A stretch of DNA of 64,000 bases from Chitinophagaceae bacterium (GCA_016710165.1 JADJLJ010000001.1:2232001-2296000); one strand, 5' to 3'. Shown: positions 41,227 through 51,286, numbered from the stretch's first letter. Notes: generated from the sequence alone by a model not told the origin. Program-made: numbers and translations.

Positions 41227-42669
41227 ATGAAAAAATACCAACTACTTCTTTTTGCACTGGCGGTTTGTAATGCGGCGTTTAGCCAGGGCTACCAGGTAAG
41301 CCTGAAAGCCCCCGACTTTAAAAGCGGCATCACCTACCTTACCTATTACATGGGCAGCAATTTTAATGTGGCCGACTCGGCTGCCATCAGCAACAAAGGC
41401 ACCGCAGTTTTTAAAGGGGCAACCAAACTTCCACCGGGTATATATGCCATCTTTTTCCCCGGAAACAGGCAACGGGTTGAATTCCTGGTTGATAAAGAAC
41501 AGGTGATCGCTGTTACTGCCGATACCTCCGACCTGATCAATAAAACAATGGTAACCGGTTCAAAAGAAAACATCCTGTACGAGCAGTACCAGCGGTTTGC
41601 TGCTGCCAAAGGAAGGCAGATACAACAGGAGCGCAACAGTTATGCGGCGTCCCAAACAAGGGAAGATTCCCTGCTGCACGAAAAAAATTACAACACGTAC
41701 AACAAGCAGTTGAATGACTACCGGGAGGGCATCATAAAGAACCAGCCCAATTCCATGATGGCTACGTTGCTGAAAGCCATGAAAGAGCCCCCGGTGCCAA
41801 CAAGGGTGCCGGTTACCAAACAGGATTCCCTGAACAATTATTACGAATACAAGAACCATTACTGGGACGGCATCAGCTTCATGGATGACCGCATCATAAG
41901 AACACCCTTCTTCTTACGCAAACTGGAACGTTATTACCGGGAGGTGATCTCGCCGGTGGCCGACAGCATCATAAAAGACGTGGATTATAAATTATTGCTG
42001 GCCAGGTCGGCACCGGAGATGTACAAGTTTTTGCTTAACTGGCTTACCGATGAATTCATCAACCCGAAATACATGGGGCAGGATGCTGTATTTGTACACC
42101 TGTTCGACAAATACCACAGCAAGGGGTTAAGCAAATGGCTGAACGAAAAACAAATGGAGGCGATCAACCGCCGGGCCTACATGCTTATGGCAAACCTGAT
42201 CGGCGATAAGGCGGCCGACCTGGAAATGCTGGACCCTTCCGACAAGCCTTCTTCGCTTTATAATGTAACTGCTGATTATACGGTCGTTTGTTTCTGGGAC
42301 CCCAACTGCGGCCATTGCAAGGAAATGGTTCCCAAACTCGATTCGGTATATAAAGCCAGTTGGAAACAGCACAATGTGAAGATCTATGCAGTACTTACCC
42401 CGGACGGGAAGGGCGACGTTAAGCCGGAATGGATGCGTTTTATCAGCAGCCAGAACCTGGGAGACTGGACGCATGTGTATCAAACCAAAGAAATGGAAGC
42501 CCGGAATAATGCTGAACAGCGGCCGAGTTTCCGGCAACTGTACGATATTACCATGACACCTACCCTATACCTGCTGGATAAGGAAAAACGCATCATTGCC
42601 AAAAAACTTACCTGGGAACAACTGAATGAATTGCTGGAAGTGAAATGGAAATCTCCTTCCGCCAACTAA
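41227..42669 (+). CDS. Secreted thioredoxin-fold protein (DUF4369/DUF5106-type)
   Basis: 480 residues with signal peptide (MKKYQLLLFALAVCNAAFSQ). The N-terminal region (30-140: DFKSGITYLTYYMGSNFNVADSAAISNKGTAVFKGA..LPPGIYAIF) looks like a DUF4369 beta sandwich, the middle (about 160-330) is helical as in DUF5106, and the C-terminus is a TlpA/thioredoxin domain with active-site CGHC (FWDPNCGHCKEMVPKLD) and cis-Pro TMTPTLYLL. It is probably a periplasmic thiol-disulfide oxidoreductase. It lies 13 bases before a secreted PPIase gene, suggesting a joint role in protein folding. Confidence 0.9.
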   Translation: MKKYQLLLFALAVCNAAFSQGYQVSLKAPDFKSGITYLTYYMGSNFNVADSAAISNKGTAVFKGATKLPPGIYAIFFPGNRQRVEFLVDKEQVIAVTADTSDLINKTMVTGSKENILYEQYQRFAAAKGRQIQQERNSYAASQTREDSLLHEKNYNTYNKQLNDYREGIIKNQPNSMMATLLKAMKEPPVPTRVPVTKQDSLNNYYEYKNHYWDGISFMDDRIIRTPFFLRKLERYYREVISPVADSIIKDVDYKLLLARSAPEMYKFLLNWLTDEFINPKYMGQDAVFVHLFDKYHSKGLSKWLNEKQMEAINRRAYMLMANLIGDKAADLEMLDPSDKPSSLYNVTADYTVVCFWDPNCGHCKEMVPKLDSVYKASWKQHNVKIYAVLTPDGKGDVKPEWMRFISSQNLGDWTHVYQTKEMEARNNAEQRPSFRQLYDITMTPTLYLLDKEKRIIAKKLTWEQLNELLEVKWKSPSAN

Positions 42670-42682
42670 AACAAAACTGCTG

Positions 42683-44623
42683 ATGAAAAAATTTTATTTG
42701 CTGCTCCTTATTGCCTGCTGCTGCTACCCGGCGTTTTCCCAAACACTGTTCACCTATGGCAGCAAGGCGGTTGATAAAGACGAGTTCCTGCGGGCCTACA
42801 ACAAAAATAAAACGCCCGTTACCGATAAGGAAAAGGCCCTGAGGGAATACCTTGACCTGTACGTGAGGTTTAAGCTGAAAGTAAATGCCGCCCTGGATAT
42901 GAAGCTGGATACTCTGCCCCAGCTTCAATACGACGCACAGAGTTTCCGTGGCCAGATAGAAGACAGCTATCTCAATAATGAAAAAGCGCTCAATACACTG
43001 CTTGACGAAGCCTTCAGCCGCAGCCAGAAAGACCTGCATGTGCTGCATTTTTTCGCCCCCGTGGGTAATCCGCTTACGCCGGATGACACGGCAAAAATAT
43101 ACAAGGCCATTTCCGGTTTATATACTTCCCTGGCTTCCGGCAAAACAGATTACAATAACCTTGTTGAAGAGGCGGGGCCCGGGAGCATCCGGCTGTCGGA
43201 TATTGGTTTCATAACCACATTCTCCCTGCCGTATGAATACGAAAATATCATTTACGGACTGGGCAAAGGACAGGCAAGTAAGCCAACCCGCTCAAAAAGC
43301 GGCTGGCATGTATTTAAAGTGATCGACGAAAGGAAGGCAGCAGGCAAATGGAAGATCGCCCAGATACTGCTGGCTGTACCCCCTGAGTTGCAGGCGGGAG
43401 ACCGGTCCCTGCTGGAAAAAAAAGCCGATTCGATCTACCAACTGTTACAAAAGGGCGCCGACTTTGGGATGATGGCCAGGCAATTCAGTGATGATAAGTT
43501 AACCTATGGCAACAACGGAGAACTGCCCGAATTCGGTTCGGGAAGATACCAGGCCTCTTTTGAAAAGGAAATTTTTAAACTGGGCCGGGATGGCGAAATA
43601 AGCAAACCCTTCCTGACCGATTACGGGTACCACATTGTAAAAAGGATAGCGCACAGCCCGGTATCAACAGACAAGAATGACCTGGCCTTTCTTTTTGAAC
43701 TGAAACAAAAAGTGCAACAAGACGCAAGAATTAATATAGCCAAAGAGCTTTTTGTAAAAGAAGTAATGAAGCAGGTAAGTTTTAAAAAGACCGGGGCCGT
43801 TCCGGATGCAGAACTTTTCCGCTATGCAGACAGTGTGCTGGCAAAGCCCGCTTCAGAAACAGGCAATACTGCTCTTTATCCCATCAGCAATAAAACCATC
43901 TATACTTTTGCCCGATCAAAACTCACCGGAAAGGACTGGCTGGACTTCATCCGCAACTACAAAGGCAGCGCTGAACTTTACCAGGGTGAGACCAACGCTG
44001 CGCTGGTTGAAAAATTTGTCACCGCAAATACGCTGGATTACTATAAAGCGCACCTCGAAGATTTTAATCCTGAGTTCAGGTACCAGATGCAGGAATTTAA
44101 AGACGGGAATGTGCTTTTTGAGATCATGGAAAGAAATGTGTGGGGAAATGCCTCTGCCGACAGTTCCGCTTTGCTGAAACATTATAACACTAATAAAAAT
44201 AAATACCTGTGGGCATCCAGTGCAGATATCCTGCTTTTCAATTGCTACAACAAAACCATTGCAGACGGTGCACGGGAATCTTTGAAGGGCGGAAAAGACT
44301 GGAAAAAGATCCTGGAAGAAGCCAACAATACCATCCAGGCAGATTCGGGCAGGTTTGAACTTACACAGATACCCGTGGGCATTGATCCAAAACTCCCTGC
44401 AGGGACCATTACCGAAACGGTCATCAGTCCCCAGGATGGTTCGGCCGGTTTTGTCAGGATCATCCGGCAATACGAGGCAGGATTACAAAGAACATTTGAT
44501 GAGGCAAGGGGACTTGTTATCAATGACTTCCAGAATATCCTGGAGGAAAAATGGATCGGGGAATTAAAAAAGAAATACCCGGTGAAGGTAAACGAGGCGG
44601 TCTTCCGGTCCTTGTTGAAATAA
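42683..44623 (+). CDS. Periplasmic parvulin-type peptidyl-prolyl isomerase
   Basis: 646 residues with a signal peptide (LLLLIACCCYPAFSQ). An N-terminal SurA-like helical region (EKALREYLDLYVRFKLKVNAALDMKLD) precedes two rotamase domains at about 115-225 (LHVLHFFAPVG...SGWHVFKVID) and 230-335 (KWKIAQILLAVP...FGMMARQFSDDKLTYGNNGELPEFGSGRYQASFEKEIF...YGYHIVKR). The second is better conserved. A long helical C-terminal region with another degenerate repeat follows. It probably aids outer-membrane protein folding. It is 13 bases after the thioredoxin-fold gene. Confidence 0.9.
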   Translation: MKKFYLLLLIACCCYPAFSQTLFTYGSKAVDKDEFLRAYNKNKTPVTDKEKALREYLDLYVRFKLKVNAALDMKLDTLPQLQYDAQSFRGQIEDSYLNNEKALNTLLDEAFSRSQKDLHVLHFFAPVGNPLTPDDTAKIYKAISGLYTSLASGKTDYNNLVEEAGPGSIRLSDIGFITTFSLPYEYENIIYGLGKGQASKPTRSKSGWHVFKVIDERKAAGKWKIAQILLAVPPELQAGDRSLLEKKADSIYQLLQKGADFGMMARQFSDDKLTYGNNGELPEFGSGRYQASFEKEIFKLGRDGEISKPFLTDYGYHIVKRIAHSPVSTDKNDLAFLFELKQKVQQDARINIAKELFVKEVMKQVSFKKTGAVPDAELFRYADSVLAKPASETGNTALYPISNKTIYTFARSKLTGKDWLDFIRNYKGSAELYQGETNAALVEKFVTANTLDYYKAHLEDFNPEFRYQMQEFKDGNVLFEIMERNVWGNASADSSALLKHYNTNKNKYLWASSADILLFNCYNKTIADGARESLKGGKDWKKILEEANNTIQADSGRFELTQIPVGIDPKLPAGTITETVISPQDGSAGFVRIIRQYEAGLQRTFDEARGLVINDFQNILEEKWIGELKKKYPVKVNEAVFRSLLK

Positions 44624-44644
44624 TGACAATAGTTTTACAGACTT

Positions 44645-44679
44645 AAAACCTGCCTGCAGCAACCGTTGGCAGGTTTTTT
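44645..44679 (+). terminator. Terminator of the PPIase operon
   Basis: AAAACCTGCC (44645-44654) pairs with GGCAGGTTTT (44668-44677), followed by TT. Confidence 0.85.
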
Positions 44680-45101
44680 GCGTATATGGGTTGAACAGGA
44701 AAACCGGCAGTAAATCTTTGCCTTATTCCTTTCTTTAATACCCAAATGCATTACCCCTTTATGAAAACTAAAAAGCCTTCTTTATCCAGGAGGGCTTTTT
44801 GTTTTTTACAAGAGGAAGACATAAGGAACCGGTCTATTGTTGGCGAATAAAGAAGCCTTTCTTTTCCGGCTATGTGAAACGTACGGCGTATTTGTAAGGA
44901 TCTGCCCCTGGCAGCTGTTTTGAGCAGTTGGTTTCAAAATCCGGACACAACTTGTCCCGCTTAAAGCGGGAGCCTGGTAGAATTATACGGGCCCGGGTGA
45001 TCCCGTAATCAATGCGTTTGTAAATTGGTCATTATGGTGTGAACACCTGTCTGCCGACAGGCAGGCTTACGCCAGTGGGGGCTGAAGAAAACCATTTCAG
45101 C
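44680..45101. other. Gene-free region with hairpins
   Basis: No convincing gene. It holds a second terminator-like hairpin (44768-44806, AAAAGCC...GGGCTTTTT), a short palindrome TCCCGCT-TAA-AGCGGGA at 44955-44971 and, at its right end, a half copy of the large composite palindrome (45044-45082). Confidence 0.6.
45044..45082. repeat. Composite palindrome, partial copy 1
   Basis: CACCTGTCTGCCGACAGG followed by CAGGCTTACGCCAGTGGGGG: the family B core plus one outer arm. It lies just downstream of the TPR gene's 3' end. Confidence 0.75.
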
Positions 45102-46340
45102 CTATTTACATTTTCCGCTGCCAAGGCATCTTGTACAGGTTTGGTCTTCATAAACATAACCCGATTGTTTAATTTTTCTAACATTACCATAACTATCTGT
45201 ACCATTAGTTATTTCCCAGGTTTTAAAAGATGACACTGTGATTTTTCCGCTTCCATTGCAGCGCTCACAACTGCATATGGCTTCGGCTTTAGGTTGGGTA
45301 ACAACGGGGGCCGGAGATGTATTGGCAGATTTTTTTTCATCCCATGCTTTCTGCTGCCTTGCAATTTCCCGGTCCCTTTCTACTTTAGAAACAAACTTTG
45401 ATGAGCCTGTTATACCAAATTCCTTTAACAGGTTTGTCCTTTCTGATGCCGGGTACCTATCGTAAAAGCTGTAATAGCTTTCATTAAAATTACCTGCAGC
45501 TTCCAGGGAGATATAGACCAGGAAGTTCAACCTGGGAAATTGATAATTCAATTGATTAAAACATTTATTCAGGTCTTTTGACGCTTCAGCGTATCTACCC
45601 ATTTTTAAACCCAGTATGCCACGGTAATAATAGGCATCAGCATATAAGTTATTTAGATTTATGGCTTCCGTGTATTTTTCGTAAGCAGTTGTTCTGTTCC
45701 CGGCTTTATCATATTCCTGCGCTTCATTAAATAACTCTTCCCATTTAACACGGATGTTTTTTTCGGTAAGTCTTTCATGATAGATATCTGAAAGCGTTTT
45801 TTTTATGCCATAGGAAGTATCACTCAGGTAATTGTATTTTAAGGCGTTTTCGTAATCTCCCATATTGGCATACATTCGTTTTATGGGAATGGAATAATAG
45901 TAAATATAAACCGATTTATGTGTTTGTTTTTCATAGGCAATTTGGGCTTTCAGATAAGCTTCCAGTGCAGGTTCATATTTGTCCTGCCTATCCAGTATCT
46001 TCCCTTTCAGGGCCATCCTTTGCTCAATCTCATCCTGGTGAAAATCCCCGGGTGTACAGTTATCAAGTTCAGAAAGAGCTTTATCAAATTCTTCCATCTC
46101 TTTATACACGAGCGCTTTGTAATAAGAAGTGTTGCACCAGCCATATTTTTTATAAGGCTTATCGGCTTTGGTTAAGTTTTTAATAGCTTTTTTTCCTGCT
46201 TCCTTTACATCCGCATTTTCTTTAGCCAGGTCACTTTTAAATTCGTTGTACGCTTCCTGCAATGCAACAATATAAGTACCCTGGCATAATACGGTTTGCG
46301 TAAAACTGTAAAATGTAATCAGCAAAAGTGTTTTTTTCAT
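45102..46340 (-). CDS. Secreted TPR protein with DnaJ-like CxxCxGxG zinc motifs
   Basis: 412 residues. Signal peptide (MKKTLLLITFYSFTQTVLCQ). Several tetratricopeptide-like helix pairs between about 30 and 290 (TSYYKALVYKEMEEFDKALSELD; YEPALEAYLKAQIAYEKQTHK; GNRTTAYEKYTEAINLNNLYADAYYYRGILGLKMGRYAEASKDLNKC). The C-terminus carries CSCERCNGSGKI and CTRCLGSGKC, two CxxCxGxG units as in DnaJ zinc fingers. A chaperone-like or scaffold role in the periplasm is plausible but not shown. It is flanked on both sides by copies of a large palindrome and is AT-richer than its neighbours. Confidence 0.82.
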   Translation of the reverse strand: MKKTLLLITFYSFTQTVLCQGTYIVALQEAYNEFKSDLAKENADVKEAGKKAIKNLTKADKPYKKYGWCNTSYYKALVYKEMEEFDKALSELDNCTPGDFHQDEIEQRMALKGKILDRQDKYEPALEAYLKAQIAYEKQTHKSVYIYYYSIPIKRMYANMGDYENALKYNYLSDTSYGIKKTLSDIYHERLTEKNIRVKWEELFNEAQEYDKAGNRTTAYEKYTEAINLNNLYADAYYYRGILGLKMGRYAEASKDLNKCFNQLNYQFPRLNFLVYISLEAAGNFNESYYSFYDRYPASERTNLLKEFGITGSSKFVSKVERDREIARQQKAWDEKKSANTSPAPVVTQPKAEAICSCERCNGSGKITVSSFKTWEITNGTDSYGNVRKIKQSGYVYEDQTCTRCLGSGKCK

Positions 46341-46422
46341 GGTTTAAAATTAGCAAATGCTTTATATGCAGCTATACCCACTGTATGGTATTTTTTACTT
46401 AAAAGTAAGAGATATATATGTT

Positions 46423-46470
46423 CCACTGGCGCAAGCCTGCCTGTCGGCAGACAGGCTTGCACCAGTAGGG
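46423..46470. repeat. Composite palindrome, copy 2
   Basis: CCACTGGCGCAAGCCTG and its partner CAGGCTTGCACCAGTAGG enclose the family B core CCTGTCGGCAGA. It lies in the 316-base gap between the TPR gene and the frameshifted secreted gene; the rest of that gap (46341-46422, 46471-46656) shows no gene. Confidence 0.85.
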
Positions 46471-46656
46471 GGTGTATTTTATTCCGTTTAGTGAGCTACG
46501 AAACGGGGCTTGGGGATTACAAGAAAGAAAATACCGTTAAAAGACTATATGAAAGTTCATTTAATTATCCAATCTTTGGTATCGTTTTAAACCATTTTAT
46601 CACTAATAATGCCAAAAATTGAATCTATTCAAGGCGAGGCTGATAACGTTAAGTAA

Positions 46657-48260
46657 AATGAAAAAGTATATTGTTACGATTCTGTCATCCTTAATTTTTA
46701 CCATTTCCTGCCAGAAAAATTACGAGGTTCAGGGTACAGTTAAAGGAAACCTGCTAAATGATAATGCTTATATAGTGGATAGTTCTGCGGTTAATGCATC
46801 AGGAGTGAATAGCTTATCCATAAATAAAGCAAAGACAAGCTACCGGCCTAAAATTGGAGACATCATACTTTCCGGACCATCTGGTATTAATCCATATGGA
46901 CTTCTGAGAAAGGTTGTTAATATTACCGACCAGCCTGCTGAGGTCGTATGTCAAACAGTTCAGTCTGATTTAAATGAGGCATTTAAACAGCTTTCAATAA
47001 ACCAAAAATATCTTGACACATTCACATCAAATGCAACCTTCCTCACAGGTCCGAGTTTAACCTTAAATTTTAATAATAATATCACACTGGCAAACGGTAT
47101 AAAGCTGAATGGGGTTTAAAGTTCAATCTTCCCGAGATCAATATCCAATACGAAAAAAAAGAAGGTTCTTTGTTACCAGAAAAGTCTTGATAAAAGCGGA
47201 ATTAAACACAGAAGGAAGCACATTGGAAATCCAAAACCCCAATAATACAAATCTTGAACTCCTTTCAGAGAAGATCATCAGGGATTTTTCCTTACCCCCG
47301 ATCACCATACGCATACCTGTTGTTACACCACTTGGTATACTGGTTTTGCCTGTCATTTTTACTCAAAATATTGCGATAAAGATGTTCCCGATCAAAATAA
47401 CAGGTAAGGCAAAATGGGTGATCTTACCAAAATTTACAGCAGTTTTAGGGGCAAAGTTTGAAAATGAAGTCTGGACTAATATAAGTTCATTTACTTCAGA
47501 TGTTTCAGCAATGCATCTTGCAAGAGGTGATTTCGCTCCAACATTATCAGTGGAAGCAACAGCAACCTTGCTTAAGCCTGTATACGAGATCAGGCCTTAT
47601 GGTCTTGATATCTTTAAAGGCTTTTTTGAAGTTCCAAACGACCTCACCTTTAAAGTTCAGACGGCGTCTCCTAACTATTCTTTAAAATACAAATTGAAAG
47701 TTGCCGGTGGAATTAAAACAAAGTTTTGGACAGATAAAGAAAGTGAATTTTCCATTTCAACTAATATACTTGATATTACAATCCTTGAGGGTGATTTTTC
47801 ACCCTTGGTACTTATTTCTAACCCTTCCAATTATCCTATTACGCAATTAATTTCAGGCACTCTTTGTGCCGGGTATACAATCTGTGATTTTAAGTGTTCG
47901 CAAAGCGACTGGAATGCAACAACCGGTACCCCAAAATATGTTGATGCTTCAGGCACTTCAAGAGACGTTAATGGGGCGCTTCTTCAGAATATCATTAATA
48001 CCTGGGGCTTCAATTCCACTTTTTGCACAAACAGTGGTTCAGGGGCATTAATATTTTACAATACCAGCATTGTTAATGGCGAGGTTAGAGGTAAAGTTAA
48101 GATACTTGGCGACTTTGGTACCTGTTCTCCCCCTTACCAGGATATGTATTTCAGGTCTTTTAATTTTAAACTGATCTATTCGACATTAAATGCAAACTTG
48201 CAAACGACTATTGCAGGGACTTATGCAATAGTAAGTAATGAATTACAGACGAGTCAATAA
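46657..48260 (+). pseudogene. Secreted lipoprotein-like gene with two frameshifts
   Basis: Reading from MKKYIVTILSSLIFTISCQKNY (lipobox TISC) the first frame ends at 47119. A plausible continuation WGLKFNLPEINIQYEKKEG lies in a second frame (about 47110-47186), and VLIKAELNTEGSTLEIQNPNN onward in a third, to 48260. Two single-base losses, near 47105-47112 (CTGAATGG) and 47179-47187 (CCAGAAAAG), would explain it. Joined, it would be about 534 residues, rich in strands (FTAVLGAKFENEVWTNISSF, PTLSVEATATLLKPVYEIRPYGLDI). The family is unknown. AT-rich compared with most of the window. Assembly error cannot be excluded. Confidence 0.65.
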
Positions 48261-48450
48261 ATAACTTTGTTTGCAATATGGACTAAAGGACAACTGTGGT
48301 TGACCTCTTCCCACAAAATCGAAGCGATATAAATTAGAAAATTGGGGCAATATTCATAATTTAAAAAATGAAAAATTGCTCATGAAGAAGTCAAAATTTT
48401 CCGAAGCTACTTTTTACAACTGTAAGAAAAATTACGGGGGCCTTTGAGTA

Positions 48451-48500
48451 CCCCACTGGCGCAAGCCTGTCTGCCGACAGGCAGGCTTGCGCCAGTGGGG
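48451..48500. repeat. Composite palindrome, copy 3 (full length)
   Basis: A 50-base palindrome with 19-base perfect outer arms (48451-48469 and 48482-48500), CCCCACTGGCGCAAGCCTG against CAGGCTTGCGCCAGTGGGG, around the core TCTGCCGACAGG. It lies in the 317-base gap between the frameshifted gene and metF; nothing else is seen in that gap. Confidence 0.9.
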
Positions 48501-48577
48501 GGCCAGTGAGGGTTCTTGAGTCACGAACCGGAGCGGGGGGATTGAATAAGGAACAAGGAATTTAGAAGTAGTATCCT

Positions 48578-49531
48578 CTACAGAAGCTGCTTTACCACAT
48601 TCCCTACCATATGCGGCCTGCCCAGTGTATAATAGTGCAGGATGGGTACGCCCGATTTTTTCAACTCCTGCGACTGCATAAGCAGCCACTCTGTTCCCAC
48701 CTGCTCCACCGCTTCCGGGGTCTTGCATTTTAAGATCTCGCTGCTCAGCGCAACGGGAAGGTCAATGTGAAATACTTTAGGAAGCATGGTTAACTGGTTA
48801 ACACTGTAAATGGGTTTCAGTCCCGGGATGATGGGAACATTGATCCCGGCTTCCCGGCAGGCTTTTACAAAAGCAAAGAACTTTTCATTGTCGTAGAACA
48901 TCTGGGTAACAACATAGTCGGCCCCCATGTCTACTTTCATTTTCAGGTAGTGCAGGTCGCTTTCCATGTTGGGCGCTTCAAAATGTTTTTCGGGATAGCC
49001 GGCCACGCCGATACAGAATTTTGTACGGCTGGTGTTCTTCAGGTCTTCTTCCAGGTAAATGCCGGAGTTAAGATCAACCACCTGCTTCAACAGGTCGCTG
49101 GCAAATTTATGTCCCCCCGGTTCGGGCATAAAGGCTGTTTCATTCTTGGCGGCATCGCCCCGCAGCACCAGCACGTTGTCGATGCCCAGGTAGTGCAGGT
49201 TGATCAGGGCGTCTTCGGTTTCATTGATGTCGAACCCTCCGCAGATAAGATGAGGTACCGTATCCACGCTGTATTTGTTCATGATGGCAGCGCAGATGCT
49301 TTCGGTACCGGGCCGCTTGCGCACCACCACTTTCTGGAATGTGCCGTCGGGGGTTTTTTTGAACACGTGTTCGCTGCGGTGATAGGTTACGTTTATATAA
49401 GCCGGCCTGAACTCCATCAGCGGGTCCAGGTGCTGGTACAACGACTGGATACCCTTTCCTTTAAGCGGTGGTAGTATCTCAAATGAAATAAGGGTGTCTT
49501 TGGCTTCTTTGATGTGATCGGTTACTTTCAT
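48578..49531 (-). CDS. metF: 5,10-methylenetetrahydrofolate reductase
   Basis: 317 residues. MTHFR barrel: ISFEILPPLKG (start strand with the catalytic Glu), YINVTYHRSE, GTESICAAIMNKYSVDTVPHLICGGFD, DNVLVLRGDAAKNE, IGVAGYPEKHFEAPN, DYVVTQMFYDNEKFFAFVKACREAGINVPIIPGLKPI. It makes methyl-THF for methionine synthesis using FAD. Full length. Confidence 0.95.
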   Translation of the reverse strand: MKVTDHIKEAKDTLISFEILPPLKGKGIQSLYQHLDPLMEFRPAYINVTYHRSEHVFKKTPDGTFQKVVVRKRPGTESICAAIMNKYSVDTVPHLICGGFDINETEDALINLHYLGIDNVLVLRGDAAKNETAFMPEPGGHKFASDLLKQVVDLNSGIYLEEDLKNTSRTKFCIGVAGYPEKHFEAPNMESDLHYLKMKVDMGADYVVTQMFYDNEKFFAFVKACREAGINVPIIPGLKPIYSVNQLTMLPKVFHIDLPVALSSEILKCKTPEAVEQVGTEWLLMQSQELKKSGVPILHYYTLGRPHMVGNVVKQLL

Positions 49532-49586
49532 CGGTGAAATTAGTTATGCAAACTTACTTAAGCTGTGCTAAAAATGAACAGCATGC

Positions 49587-50210
49587 TTAGTAAACGATCT
49601 GGTCTAAGAACAGGGTGCTGTATTTATAAAAGACCGGGACTATGACCGACCTGTTCCGGTATTGGGACTTCCGGACGATCCAGGCATTGTTGTTATACCA
49701 TACCAGGTCGATAAGGATGTTTGATTTATATCCTTCATAATAATTTGTCAGGATGTCGCCGATGCCTGTTGGTAAGGTATCTTTTACTCCTCTTACAATA
49801 AAATTTTCTGCTGACCCTTCGTTAAATGTGTTGTAATTATCCCCAATCGCGGCAGGGTATTTACAAAACAGGTTGGAATTGTTATTGGCATATTGATAAA
49901 GCCCGTCTGCTTTCACATTCAGGTAGTATACCGTTGTATCGGCATCCACATCTATCACATTCAACCATTTCTCACCACCGAGGGTGTCTTCGCTTTTTGC
50001 TTTATGGGTCATGATGTAGGACTGGTATAAACTACCGTCCTGGTTATAAATATAATAGCGGTATGTCCAGGTGGTACCAACCTTTGGTTTCTGGGTTGCC
50101 GGGTTCACACCGCCGCTGAATACGGTCCCGTCTATTTCTTTCTGGCAGGAAACCAGGGTTATTGCAGAAAGAATGATGAAAAAAAGAATGCTGCTTACCC
50201 GGTTGTACAT
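49587..50210 (-). CDS. Lipoprotein of unknown function
   Basis: 207 residues. Lipoprotein signal with lipobox TLVSC (Cys22), followed by an EIDG linker. The mature part opens with VGTTWTYRYYIYNQDGSLYQSYIMTHKA and continues in short strands (EKWLNVIDVDADTTVYYLNVKADGLYQYA). This resembles uncharacterised DUF-type Bacteroidota lipoproteins with a beta-rich domain. It is 55 bases upstream of metF on the same strand. Confidence 0.7.
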   Translation of the reverse strand: MYNRVSSILFFIILSAITLVSCQKEIDGTVFSGGVNPATQKPKVGTTWTYRYYIYNQDGSLYQSYIMTHKAKSEDTLGGEKWLNVIDVDADTTVYYLNVKADGLYQYANNNSNLFCKYPAAIGDNYNTFNEGSAENFIVRGVKDTLPTGIGDILTNYYEGYKSNILIDLVWYNNNAWIVRKSQYRNRSVIVPVFYKYSTLFLDQIVY

Positions 50211-50285
50211 CTATCCCCGTTTTAATGATGATTGGTTCAATAAAATTAATCAAAAAGTTGGTTATCCCGTACTTTACCTGCTAAG

Positions 50286-50416
50286 GGTAGTGTCCTGTTT
50301 TGAATGGTTGTCATCCTGAGGAACGAAGGATCTCCTGATCAGGATCGTTTGCTTAACCTGAGATCCTTCGTTCCTCAGGATGACAGGTCACAAAATATTC
50401 AAAATAGGACACTACC
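50286..50416. mobile_element. 131-bp MITE-like element with GGTAGTG ends
   Basis: The outer inverted repeats GGTAGTGTCCTGTTTTGAAT and ATTCAAAATAGGACACTACC match at 19 of 20 positions. Inner arms TGTCATCCTGAGGAACGAAG...and its complement form a second long stem around about 22 unpaired bases. No coding capacity. It lies between the lipoprotein and lptB genes. It shares GGTAGTG-N6-TTTGAA ends with the element at 55584-55727. Confidence 0.8.
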
Positions 50417-50521
50417 AGCATAAGAGGGCTTGCCCGTTTGCAACCAGCTCCCAAACTGCTGTTAATTATCCGGCCCGCTTCTGCCGTTTGCTGCTTTATC
50501 CTATTTTTGCTTAAATACAGC

Positions 50522-51286
50522 ATGTTGAATTTAACCATACAAACCAGGGGCCTCGTAAAAGTTTATGGCAGCCGCACCGTTGTAAACCATGTTTCCTTTG
50601 AGGTAAAACAGGGGGAGATCGTTGGTTTGCTCGGGCCCAATGGCGCCGGTAAAACCACCTCGTTCTACCAGGTGGTGGGACTTGTTAAGCCTGATGAAGG
50701 AGAGGTTTTTCTCAATGATATCAATATCACAAAGCTCCCCATGTACAAAAGGGCGCAAATGGGTATTGGCTATTTGCCACAGGAAGCGAGTGTTTTCAGG
50801 AAGTTAAGTGTGGAAGATAATATCCTGGCGGTGCTGGAAATGACCAAACTCAGCAAAAAGCAGCAAAAAGAAAAAATGGAGACTCTGCTGGACGAGTTCA
50901 ACCTGCAGCGGGTACGTAAAAATAACGGCGATACCCTCAGTGGCGGCGAAAGGCGGCGAACCGAAATTGCCCGGGCCCTGGCAGTGGACCCTAAATTCAT
51001 TTTACTCGATGAGCCCTTTGCCGGCGTTGACCCGATCGCGGTGGAGGACATACAGGGGATCGTTGCCAAACTGAAGTTCAGGAATATCGGGATACTTATC
51101 ACCGACCATAACGTGAACGAAACCCTTTCCATCTGCGACCGGGCTTACCTGCTCATCGACGGAAAGATATTCACCCACGGCACGGCTGAAGAACTGGCCG
51201 GTGACGAACAGGTACGCCGCCTCTACCTCGGTAAGAACTTTGAATTAAAGCGCAAGGATTATTTACATGATGAAGCTGCCCGATAA
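50522..51286 (+). CDS. lptB: Lipopolysaccharide-export ABC transporter ATPase
   Basis: 254 residues from the ATG at 50522 (MLNLTIQTRGLVKVYGSRTV); the longer frame is not conserved. Walker A GPNGAGKT (38-45), Q-loop, signature LSGGERRRTEIARAL, Walker B ILLDEPFAGVD and the D-loop/H-loop TDHNVNETL. LptB powers LPS export from the inner membrane with LptFG, which are not in the window. Followed 20 bases later by a GH3 gene and then fabG, probably one operon. Confidence 0.95.
   Translation: MLNLTIQTRGLVKVYGSRTVVNHVSFEVKQGEIVGLLGPNGAGKTTSFYQVVGLVKPDEGEVFLNDINITKLPMYKRAQMGIGYLPQEASVFRKLSVEDNILAVLEMTKLSKKQQKEKMETLLDEFNLQRVRKNNGDTLSGGERRRTEIARALAVDPKFILLDEPFAGVDPIAVEDIQGIVAKLKFRNIGILITDHNVNETLSICDRAYLLIDGKIFTHGTAEELAGDEQVRRLYLGKNFELKRKDYLHDEAAR

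Noticed and set aside
48950..49474. 174-residue open frame opposite metF
   Set aside because: Antisense shadow; metF is clear and full length.
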